In this document: piece after piece, positions 1 through 7,638 of the stretch | Layout: every line of letters begins with the position of its first letter | Position numbering within the stretch: the stretch's first letter is position 1 | From: Tyzzerella sp. | GTDB taxonomy: Bacteria > Bacillota > Clostridia > Lachnospirales > Lachnospiraceae | Length of the DNA stretch: 58,884 bases | Assembly (NCBI GenBank): GCA_017416155.1 | Contig: JAFQDE010000054.1 | Coordinates: 1-58,884 of the forward strand | Direction: 5' to 3' | Notes under the pieces: model-generated | What the model saw: only the letters and a program-made list of their open reading frames with translations | What the model was told of the DNA's origin: nothing | Database searches by the model: none | Position numbers and translations under genes: made by a program

Positions 1-424
1 GATTCGTTTAAGATATGATCCGACATGGGGACTCGGAGTTAAGGTAGGCCATAGTACGGCAGGAAATTATAATGTTAACACCAGATATGTTGGATGGGAT
101 TATGATTTCAGTAACGTGGATTGGACCAAAGAACATACCATTAAATATGTTGTGGAAGATGTATATGAGGATAATGTATTTACAGGAATTCGAATGGCGT
201 TTGAATTTGATGGAGAGCCGGTGAAACTGTTGGCATATCTTAGCGGAACCACAAATCCGGATGGTGAAAAGACAGATGTATTTGTACCAACGACAGTATT
301 GAGTTTAAGCGAGAGTGATCTTACGATAGATGATACAACGGCAAGTTATATGTTTGTAAGAGGTGAGAACGGAGTAACGGGAGTTACAGTTACTAAGGCA
401 TATTTAAATCAGATTAATAATTAA
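1..424 (+). CDS. 3' end of an unidentified, probably extracellular beta-rich protein (5' partial)
   Basis: The reading frame is open from the first full codon at base 2 to the TAA at 422-424, about 140 residues, so the true start lies upstream of the window. The GTG at 116 is only an internal codon. The visible part is rich in Tyr, Trp, Asp, Thr and Val in alternating strands (for example WDYDFSNVDW) and has few charged helices. That resembles a secreted beta-sandwich or carbohydrate-binding region, but I do not recognise a family. A hairpin terminator follows directly, so this gene ends a transcript before the sugar-transport operon. Its position next to a glycan locus suggests, but does not prove, a role in the same process. 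Confidence 0.6.
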   Translation, partial: IRLRYDPTWGLGVKVGHSTAGNYNVNTRYVGWDYDFSNVDWTKEHTIKYVVEDVYEDNVFTGIRMAFEFDGEPVKLLAYLSGTTNPDGEKTDVFVPTTVLSLSESDLTIDDTTASYMFVRGENGVTGVTVTKAYLNQINN

Positions 425-432
425 TTTTCATG

Positions 433-457
433 GACTGGAAGTAAATTTCTTCCAGTC
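433..457 (+). terminator. Intrinsic terminator-like hairpin
   Basis: A 9-bp perfect stem (GACTGGAAG / CTTCCAGTC, 433-441 and 449-457) with a 7-base AT loop starts 9 bases after the upstream stop codon and is followed by TAATTTG. The T-tract is weak. It separates the partial gene from the ABC-transport operon. Confidence 0.6.
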
Positions 458-515
458 TAATTTGAAAGAAATTCATGATAGAGTTAGGTCTTATATCATA
501 TGAAAGAGGAACATG

Positions 516-1472
516 ATGGATACAAAGAAAAAAATTGACAAAAAAAGGCGTAGAGAGAAACGGTTGGCTTATATAAAAGGAAATTGGGGAAATTATGCGA
601 TGCTGCTACCAGGCATGATTATGTTAATCATGTTTAGTTACATTCCTATGTATGGATTATATATGGCATTTATAGATTATAACCCTCTTATACCAAATTT
701 ATTTAAAAATGAAAATGTAGGCGTTTACTGGTTCAAGGTGATGTTTACAGAGCCGGATTTATGGAAACTCGTAGTAAACACGCTCCGGCTAAATATTTTG
801 AAATTAATTTTTCGGTTTCCTGCCCCAATTATATTAGCTCTTCTTATTAATGAAATAGGAAACAAGTATTTTAAAAAGATTTTTCAAACAATTGCTTATC
901 TTCCTGCTTTCATATCGTGGGTTATTGTATCGGGAATGATGGTGATATTCCTTAGCACTGATAACGGCGTCCTAAACAGCATCTTAGAACAGTTCGGATT
1001 GGGAGCAATCAGTTGGTATTCTGCCCCTGAAATGTGGCCGGGCATCTTGGTAATTACTTCTATTTGGAAAGAAGTCGGATTTGGAACAGTCATGTTTTTA
1101 GCAGCGATTACTTCCATTGACAAGGAATTATATGAAGCTGCAAGTATTGATGGTGCCGGAAAGTTTAGACAGGTTATACATATTACACTTCCGGGATTGG
1201 CATCGACAGTAACGATTATGTTAATTCTTACGATTGGAAAAATTTTTGCAGACGATTTTGAACAAATCTATACCATGGTTGGTCAAAATGCAATTTTGGG
1301 AGAGACCACGGATGTTATTAGTACAAAGGTTTTTGCATTGGCAAATTCCGGAGCTTACAGACAGTTTCCGTTGGCAACAGCTTACGGACTGGTGCAAGGA
1401 GTTATTTCGTTAATACTTATCACGATATCAGATAAAGTTGCAAAAAAATTAGGTCAAGAGGGGATTTGGTAA
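516..1472 (+). CDS. Sugar ABC transporter permease, LplB family
   Basis: Integral-membrane subunit of a carbohydrate importer of the LplB/UgpA type. The N-terminus is very basic (KKKIDKKRRREKR) and is followed by about six hydrophobic segments. The cytoplasmic coupling loop carries the EAA signature (ELYEAASIDGAGKFRQVIHITLPG), which docks on the shared ATPase. Two ATGs occur, at 513 and 516; the AGAGG at 505-509 is better spaced from 516, which gives 318 residues, normal for the family. The stop codon overlaps the ATG of the next permease (TAATG), so the two are translationally coupled. No ATPase gene lies in the locus, as is common for this class, where a general MsmK-like ATPase encoded elsewhere is used. 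Confidence 0.9.
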   Translation: MDTKKKIDKKRRREKRLAYIKGNWGNYAMLLPGMIMLIMFSYIPMYGLYMAFIDYNPLIPNLFKNENVGVYWFKVMFTEPDLWKLVVNTLRLNILKLIFRFPAPIILALLINEIGNKYFKKIFQTIAYLPAFISWVIVSGMMVIFLSTDNGVLNSILEQFGLGAISWYSAPEMWPGILVITSIWKEVGFGTVMFLAAITSIDKELYEAASIDGAGKFRQVIHITLPGLASTVTIMLILTIGKIFADDFEQIYTMVGQNAILGETTDVISTKVFALANSGAYRQFPLATAYGLVQGVISLILITISDKVAKKLGQEGIW

Positions 1473-2326
1473 TGGCAAGGAAATCATTTCAGATATTTAA
1501 TTACATATTTTTAACTTTGCTTGGAGTTATTTTTGTTCTTCCTTATCTATATATTATTGTGGGTTCTTTTACGTCTGAGGCGGCATATTTAACAAACGGC
1601 TATCAACTTTGGCCGCAGGAATGGTCGTTGGACGCTTATAAAAAGATTTTTACATCTGCAAGTGATATTCTTAATGCATTTAAGAATTCAATTATTATCA
1701 CAGTAGGCGGAACATTACTTCAACTTTGTGTGACAACTATGACGGCCTATGCGCTTACGAGAAAAAACCTGAAAGGGAAAAAAATATTTATGGCTCTTAT
1801 GATGTTTGCCATGCTTTTTTCAGGGGGACTCATTCCATCATATATATGGATAGCTAGTACACTTCAGTTACGTAATACATATTTGGCAGTTCTTCTCCCA
1901 GGTTCACTTCATATTTGGAACTGTATTTTAGTTATGAATTATCTAAGAACAATTCCTGTTGAACTGGAAGAAGCTGCAAAAATGGACGGATGTGGATATT
2001 GGAGACAATTTGTTCAGATTATTTTACCACTTGCTGTTCCTATTATTGCAACGATAGCTCTGTATGCGGCTGTTGCATATTGGAATATGTGGTCTGCTCC
2101 AGAATTATATTTTGATTCGAATCATCGTCATATGCTTCCAATAACAGCATTGCTTCGCCAAATGATTCAACAGAATCTTAATCCTGGTGGTGGTGGCGTT
2201 AGTGGAGTAGCAGAGACTGTGAAAATGGCTACAACTGTTTTGGCTACAGTGCCTATTTTATGCGTATATCCATTTTTACAGAGATTCTTTATGTCAGGAT
2301 TGACACTTGGTTCGGTAAAGGGCTAA
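1472..2326 (+). CDS. Sugar ABC transporter permease, YtcP family
   Basis: Second permease of the same importer, forming a heterodimeric channel with the upstream LplB-like subunit. It has about six transmembrane segments and an EAA loop (ELEEAAKMDGCGYWRQFVQI). The ATG at 1472 overlaps the upstream TAA by one base and has a GAGGGG site about 8 bases upstream; an in-frame TTG two codons earlier is less likely. The length is 284 residues, typical of YtcP/AraQ-type permeases. The C-terminus (SGLTLGSVKG) matches the usual family ending. The solute-binding lipoprotein follows directly. Confidence 0.9.
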   Translation: MARKSFQIFNYIFLTLLGVIFVLPYLYIIVGSFTSEAAYLTNGYQLWPQEWSLDAYKKIFTSASDILNAFKNSIIITVGGTLLQLCVTTMTAYALTRKNLKGKKIFMALMMFAMLFSGGLIPSYIWIASTLQLRNTYLAVLLPGSLHIWNCILVMNYLRTIPVELEEAAKMDGCGYWRQFVQIILPLAVPIIATIALYAAVAYWNMWSAPELYFDSNHRHMLPITALLRQMIQQNLNPGGGGVSGVAETVKMATTVLATVPILCVYPFLQRFFMSGLTLGSVKG

Positions 2327-2368
2327 GGAGAGCCTTTGATACAACTGGTATATTTGAGGAGAAAATGT

Positions 2369-3979
2369 ATGAGAAAAATAAAACTATACTTGTTTATGAT
2401 TACACTGCTTTGTATTGCAGGTAGTATGTCAGCATGCGGTAAGGAAGATAATTCGAGTAAGGTTACGGTTTATGTTGAATACAATGGATCTTTTGGTTCT
2501 GAAGACGAAGAAGTAGAAAAAGCAATTGAAGAAAAATTCTATAAGGACACCGGTTTAGAAATAGATCTTCAAATTGAGGCTGCGAATACAGATATGCTTG
2601 GTCAAAAAATTGTTACGGCCATGGCGGATGAAAAGGCAGCTATTGATGGATTTGTAAATCACTATTCAAGTGACGGGGCTATAAATAGCTATATTCTCGA
2701 TGGAATGGTTATGGATCTAACTGATCTGGTAAAGGAATTGGCTCCATCATTTTATGCATCTTTTAACAGTGAAACAGACCCGAAAGGTGAGATATTAAAT
2801 GCAGGAACGCTTGATGGAAAGTTATATGCGCTTTCAGCAAAATTCAGACCATCCGGTTGGGCTTTACTTATTAGAAAAGATTACATGGAAAAAACTTCTT
2901 TTAATCCAGACGATTATGACATATTAAATGAGAATCATAAAGCGATGTCTTTGGATGACTTTAAACAAATGCTTGTTGAAATGAAAAACAATACGGATGT
3001 GGTACGCCCATTAGTAGGAAGACCGTGGTCACTAGACTATTTCTTCACTTCACCATTTGGAGCCGTTACATATTCAGAGTATGTGCTTGACAAGGATAAT
3101 AATCTGATTCCGGCATATGCAGATGACGCATACCTTAAGACACTAGAATTGTACAGATGGTTGCAGGAAGAACGTTTGTGGACAGAAAACCCATCCAATG
3201 CGCAGAATCTGTTAGTTGATTTTATTTCAGGCAAGGGAGCAGTTTATTGTGATTGGCCTGAAATCACCAGTCAGATTAGTGTTGCTAGACAGTTATATAA
3301 TGCCACAGGGGTAGAAAGTGTTGTCATTGAACCATTCCTAAAAGAAGGTTCCGATACAGAGACAAATGGTAATTCATATATTAAAGAGGCATTTGAAGCG
3401 TTGGCAATTCCGCTCAAGTCAAAAAATTATGAATTGCTTTTAAAGTATATCGAATGGCTTTACTCTGATGTTGAAAATTATGAGCTTGCAAAATATGGAA
3501 TAGAAGGAAAACATTGGGTAAAAATTCAAGGAGAACATGGTGAATACTATTGGGATTATCCGGAGGATAAAAAAGAACAGTACATGAACGCTCTTCCATA
3601 TTCAGGCAAATTTTGTTTGATTGAAGATTATAACATGTCGGATATGCTGTGGGCCGATTATAACGAAGAGGAAAAAACATTAGTAAATAAAGTACGCGAG
3701 TTTCCTGTATATCCTACGGATGGATATGTTACAGACGGCATGATTCTTCCATCTATTCCGGCTACAGAGCGTGAACTCCGTATGGCAAATACTGCTCATT
3801 ACGGAGAATATACATTGCCACGTTCTTATGCGTGGAGTGATGCGGCATTTCCGGATGGACAAACCATTGAAAGTATGTGGCAGTTAATGAAAAATAATCT
3901 ATATACGCAATATAGTGCCATTATTGATTTTAGGACACAAGCATACAGGGATATCATAGAAAATCAACAAAAACAATGA
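2369..3979 (+). CDS. Extracellular solute-binding lipoprotein (LplA-like) of the sugar ABC importer
   Basis: Substrate receptor for the two preceding permeases. The start at 2369 (MRKIKLYLF) is set by AGGAG at 2357-2361 and gives a clean lipoprotein signal peptide with lipobox SMSAC, so the mature protein is tethered to the outer face of the membrane by a diacylglyceryl cysteine. An in-frame TTG at 2336 would add 11 residues of no signal character. At about 536 residues it matches the large LplA/family 1 binding proteins that take oligosaccharides. The ligand cannot be read from the sequence; the downstream hydrolases suggest a branched plant- or yeast-type oligosaccharide. The first residues after the lipobox are rich in Asp, Glu and Ser, as expected for a linker. 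Confidence 0.88.
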   Translation: MRKIKLYLFMITLLCIAGSMSACGKEDNSSKVTVYVEYNGSFGSEDEEVEKAIEEKFYKDTGLEIDLQIEAANTDMLGQKIVTAMADEKAAIDGFVNHYSSDGAINSYILDGMVMDLTDLVKELAPSFYASFNSETDPKGEILNAGTLDGKLYALSAKFRPSGWALLIRKDYMEKTSFNPDDYDILNENHKAMSLDDFKQMLVEMKNNTDVVRPLVGRPWSLDYFFTSPFGAVTYSEYVLDKDNNLIPAYADDAYLKTLELYRWLQEERLWTENPSNAQNLLVDFISGKGAVYCDWPEITSQISVARQLYNATGVESVVIEPFLKEGSDTETNGNSYIKEAFEALAIPLKSKNYELLLKYIEWLYSDVENYELAKYGIEGKHWVKIQGEHGEYYWDYPEDKKEQYMNALPYSGKFCLIEDYNMSDMLWADYNEEEKTLVNKVREFPVYPTDGYVTDGMILPSIPATERELRMANTAHYGEYTLPRSYAWSDAAFPDGQTIESMWQLMKNNLYTQYSAIIDFRTQAYRDIIENQQKQ

Positions 3980-4017
3980 TAAGAGAATATTTAATAAGTG
4001 AGGGTGACACATAAATT

Positions 4018-5115
4018 ATGAAAAGATTAAAAATGGTAATGTTGACTTTGCTGTTACTGATTTCTACAGTTGCAACAAATATGACAGCATACGCACAAGA
4101 GGATGTGGTTGATATGTTATCAACCAAAGCAGATTGGTCTTTATACGAAAATGATTTTTCAATTATTACACTTGAGGATGGTGTGATGTCTATTACCCCT
4201 TCAGACGCAAAGTCAGGTGGTGTATATACAGCAGATTCTTACTCAAATGCGGTTATAGAGTTTGAATATCAGATTTCATATGATCCATCGGTAGAACCAT
4301 ATGATGAAGAAGACGGAGCTTTTTTACCGGGCAGTTTTTGGGGTATTATTTTTGGTTACCAAGTGACGATAGATGATCAATGGAACAGTAAAAATATTAT
4401 GCCTTGGTATACACAGGAATCTTATCCTTATATGCTTTGTTTCGATACAGAGCGCCAAACATCAGATACGAATTCGGGTCGTTATACACAGGTTGGTTTG
4501 TCTATTCGTCGATATAATGCATTAGGTGGACATGACTATGCGGCACGTTGGTCAACGGTAGATCCAGGTGATTTCGAATATTTGGCAAGTAACGGACGCA
4601 TGGGAAAGTCTGTGACGCCAGAGTATTATAAACCGATTACGGTTTCTGATTGCTTTGATACGGACAAACATAAAGTCAAAATGGAGTACCATGCAGAATA
4701 TATAGCAGATGGAGCTAAGAAGGATGCAATTGTGATTAATGTTTGGTTTGATGGAGAACTTGTACTCACAGTTGTGGATGAAATGCCTTTCAAAGGTGAA
4801 AGTTGGGGTACCGAAGTCGATGTTGATAAAAGAAAACAGAAGGGATATATTGGGGTTTTTGCACACAATGCAATGGTTTCTGATGCTGACCTCTATGATT
4901 GGAAGGTAGATATTTTTTCTTTGAAGGTTAGCAGTCAGGATGATGGTAGTACTGGAAATGGCTCGGCGAATACGCCAAATACCGATAATGGGACGAATAA
5001 AGTATTAGATACGCAAACCATTATTGTTGCAGGGGTGATCGTCGGCGCAGTGATTCTCGTAGTTATTGGTGTTGTCATTATTTCAAAGAAAGGGAAAAGA
5101 ACGCATGAGGAATAA
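4018..5115 (+). CDS. Surface protein: signal peptide, LamG-like domain, C-terminal membrane anchor
   Basis: It starts with a cleavable signal peptide (basic MKRLK, a Leu-rich core, then a likely cut after TAYAQ). The body of roughly 270 residues is beta-rich, with aromatic clusters such as GSFWGIIFGYQ and INVWFDGELVLTV. This resembles a concanavalin-like (LamG or DUF1080-type) sugar-binding or hydrolase fold; the assignment is by pattern only. A Ser/Gly/Asn/Thr linker precedes a 22-residue hydrophobic helix (IIVAGVIVGAVILVVIGVV) and a short basic cytoplasmic tail (KKGKRTHEE). The protein is therefore displayed outside with its C-terminus in the membrane. AGGGTGA at 4001-4007 supports the start. 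It overlaps the next gene by 11 bases. It may hold glycan at the surface for the adjacent lipoprotein hydrolase. Confidence 0.75.
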   Translation: MKRLKMVMLTLLLLISTVATNMTAYAQEDVVDMLSTKADWSLYENDFSIITLEDGVMSITPSDAKSGGVYTADSYSNAVIEFEYQISYDPSVEPYDEEDGAFLPGSFWGIIFGYQVTIDDQWNSKNIMPWYTQESYPYMLCFDTERQTSDTNSGRYTQVGLSIRRYNALGGHDYAARWSTVDPGDFEYLASNGRMGKSVTPEYYKPITVSDCFDTDKHKVKMEYHAEYIADGAKKDAIVINVWFDGELVLTVVDEMPFKGESWGTEVDVDKRKQKGYIGVFAHNAMVSDADLYDWKVDIFSLKVSSQDDGSTGNGSANTPNTDNGTNKVLDTQTIIVAGVIVGAVILVVIGVVIISKKGKRTHEE

Positions 5116-6370
5116 GATTGCAGGGATTTTAATTATTTGTATGCTCGCAGGCTGCCTGCTTAGTGGATGCAAGGGAGATGAGAATATAAAGGACTCATCG
5201 AGCAAAAAAGAAACAATGACAGAAAAATCAGAACCCCAAGGTCTCTTCTTTGAAGATGGAAAGCTGATGCAGGGGGATAAAGAATTCTATGGAGTCGGCG
5301 TGAATTATTATGATATGTTCACTGGATGCTTTTATAAGAAATGGGACCTGACCGATACTATGAATGCTTTGGAGGTACTGGATTCCTATGGTTGTAAGGT
5401 GGTTCGTTTTGCTACACTCCCATTCTACGGAGAAGATATGGGATATTACCTAAATGTAGAAGATACCTATTGGAGCAAACTGGATCAGCTTGTGGAAAAA
5501 TGTGAGGAATTGGGTATCGGTTTAATTCCTTCTCTTTTTTGGCGACTTTCATTTTTTGATTATTATGGAGAGGTTTACGAAGAATCTATTTTTAATGATG
5601 AAAGTCAGGGTATGAAATTCATGCGAGATTATACGGAGAAATTTGTAAAGCGCTATGCACATTCTCCAGCAATTTATGGTTGGGAGTTCTCAAACGAAAG
5701 AATTCTAAGTTCCGATATTCCGGGACGCCAACTGGAAGATGTTTATTATACCCTTAATGGTGTAAATCGTCTTTATACAGTTTTTTCTGAAATTGTAGCA
5801 GAAAATGACCCGTATAACAGAATGATTGCCACTGGAGATACCATGCCAAGGGCGAGTCAGTATAATCAATGGAAGTATGGAAACTGGACCGGAGATACAA
5901 TGGATCAGCACTTACAGGTACTGGAGAAAATGCATCCGCTCGAAATGAATTCCATGAGTTTACATGCATATTCTTTAAGAAGCCTATTGTCACCGAAAGA
6001 TCAAGTAGGCGCATATTTTGAGGCAGATACATGGAAAGAATTGTTTGAGCATATGCAGAATGTATCATCTACACTTTCAAAGGCATGTTACGTCGGAGAA
6101 TGTGGTTATGCATTAAACGCGGATATGGATTTTAATAGTGTTACAAAAGAAGATCTGCAGGAGTGCTATGATGCGATTGTTGATGCAGCCTATGATACTA
6201 ACATGCAACTGATACTTTTGTGGAATTATGATCCTACATCTACATTGGAGGGAGAAGCACTCTATGGCAGAGGGTCTGGTGTAGAATACAGTTGGAACGA
6301 AAATATGCCTTGGGGTCAGATAGCATTGGAAAGCATGAAAAAGCTGAATGATAAATGGAATTCAAAATAA
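5105..6370 (+). CDS. GH5-like glycoside hydrolase, surface lipoprotein
   Basis: The start at 5105 gives a lipoprotein signal peptide with lipobox LLSGC, so the enzyme is anchored outside the membrane. The rest is a TIM-barrel of the GH5/cellulase clan. YGWEFSNE carries the probable acid/base Glu198, SLHAYS a conserved barrel-end His, and YVGECGY the probable nucleophile Glu332. The proteins most like this that I know are mannan endo-beta-1,4-mannosidase-like, but the subfamily and linkage are inferred. A Ser/Lys/Glu-rich linker follows the lipidated Cys. It is a clear paralogue of the next gene, which lacks any signal. It overlaps the preceding membrane-anchored protein by 11 bases, so the two are probably made together. 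Confidence 0.8.
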   Translation: MRNKIAGILIICMLAGCLLSGCKGDENIKDSSSKKETMTEKSEPQGLFFEDGKLMQGDKEFYGVGVNYYDMFTGCFYKKWDLTDTMNALEVLDSYGCKVVRFATLPFYGEDMGYYLNVEDTYWSKLDQLVEKCEELGIGLIPSLFWRLSFFDYYGEVYEESIFNDESQGMKFMRDYTEKFVKRYAHSPAIYGWEFSNERILSSDIPGRQLEDVYYTLNGVNRLYTVFSEIVAENDPYNRMIATGDTMPRASQYNQWKYGNWTGDTMDQHLQVLEKMHPLEMNSMSLHAYSLRSLLSPKDQVGAYFEADTWKELFEHMQNVSSTLSKACYVGECGYALNADMDFNSVTKEDLQECYDAIVDAAYDTNMQLILLWNYDPTSTLEGEALYGRGSGVEYSWNENMPWGQIALESMKKLNDKWNSK

Positions 6371-6396
6371 AAATGAGAGTATAAGAATAGCGAATA

Positions 6397-7617
6397 ATGA
6401 AGAAAAAAAATTGTTTTAAAGGGAAATATGGTTTATATAATGATTCAAATGGCAGAATGATGTTTCAAGGAAAGCCATTTATGGGAATTGGTGTTAATTA
6501 TTTTGACTTATTTACATCTGCCTTCTACAGAGAATGGGATATTAGGCCATCGCTTCGCGCAATGGAAGTGCTCAAAAAATATGGATGTAAAGTGATTCGG
6601 TTTTCTACATTGCCGTTCTATGTAGAGGAATACATTTATTATGAGCAGACCGATTTGTATTGGATGACAATGGATGCGGTTGTAAGCAAGGCAGAGGAAT
6701 TGGGAATAGGACTTCTTCCGTCACTTTTTTGGACTTACTCAGTAAATGATTATTGTGATGAACCATATCAATCTGCATATTTGGATGAAAATAGTAAGAC
6801 AGTCGCCTTTATAAAAGATTATATCCATAAGTTTGTAGGACGTTATGTGGATTCACCAGCAATTTATGGTTGGGAGTTCTCAAATGAGCGGGTGCTAGGG
6901 AGCGATTGGCCGGATGCCTCTCATTTTAGAGGTGTATGGAACAAGAGCAATCGAAAAAGCCGCGATGAGAGAGATCGTGTGACTTTAGATGGATTAAATG
7001 CCATGTATAGTTTGTTTGCAAATTGTGTAGCAGGAGAAGATCCCTATGAACGGATTATATCTACCGGAGATACGAATCCAAGAGAGACCTCATATAACAG
7101 ATATGCTTATGGAGATATGGAAACAAAGGATACACATGAACAGCATGAAAAGGTTTTGGATTTGCTTAATCCGAAAGGGATTACGGCTCTTAGTCAGCAT
7201 CAATATTCATATGGTCTGGTAATTGACCCTAAGGATGCTACTTCTCCTTTGCTGGATTATTTTAATACATGGCACAGTTTTTTTTCTTATTTAATAGAGA
7301 TGTCTTCAAAGCGTAATATGTCTGCCTATGCAGGAGAAGTGGGCTACGCACATAGATATCCTGAAAATTATGGAAAAATCACATTAGAAAATGCTACACG
7401 GCCGTTTTATGAGGCAGTTGTTGCACAGCGACAGACAGGACTTCCTTTGATTTTATTCTGGAATTACGATCCAACTGCTGTCCAAAGTAATGCTGCCTAT
7501 ATATACGATCGCGGAACTGGAATAGAATACAGCTTCAGTGAGCATTCGTCTAGGGGAAAACGAATTCTTGAGATTATGAAAGAAGGAAATCAGATATTGA
7601 ATGAAATGAATAAGTAA
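6397..7617 (+). CDS. GH5-like glycoside hydrolase, cytoplasmic paralogue
   Basis: A 406-residue TIM-barrel enzyme without signal peptide or membrane segment, so it should act on imported oligosaccharide in the cytoplasm. It aligns by eye with the upstream lipoprotein from GVNYFDLFT through to the C-terminal LFWNYDPT block. The equivalent catalytic candidates are Glu164 (YGWEFSNE) and Glu314 (YAGEVGY). An extra segment of about 15 residues, rich in Arg, Lys and Ser (around 6930-6980), is absent from the lipoprotein version and may change the active-site rim. A 29-base stretch around the acid/base codon is identical between the two genes although the flanks have diverged. The next gene is a beta-mannosidase, which would complete degradation if the substrate is a beta-mannoside. 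Confidence 0.8.
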   Translation: MKKKNCFKGKYGLYNDSNGRMMFQGKPFMGIGVNYFDLFTSAFYREWDIRPSLRAMEVLKKYGCKVIRFSTLPFYVEEYIYYEQTDLYWMTMDAVVSKAEELGIGLLPSLFWTYSVNDYCDEPYQSAYLDENSKTVAFIKDYIHKFVGRYVDSPAIYGWEFSNERVLGSDWPDASHFRGVWNKSNRKSRDERDRVTLDGLNAMYSLFANCVAGEDPYERIISTGDTNPRETSYNRYAYGDMETKDTHEQHEKVLDLLNPKGITALSQHQYSYGLVIDPKDATSPLLDYFNTWHSFFSYLIEMSSKRNMSAYAGEVGYAHRYPENYGKITLENATRPFYEAVVAQRQTGLPLILFWNYDPTAVQSNAAYIYDRGTGIEYSFSEHSSRGKRILEIMKEGNQILNEMNK

Positions 7618-7638
7618 AACAAGGGAGTAAAAATAGTT

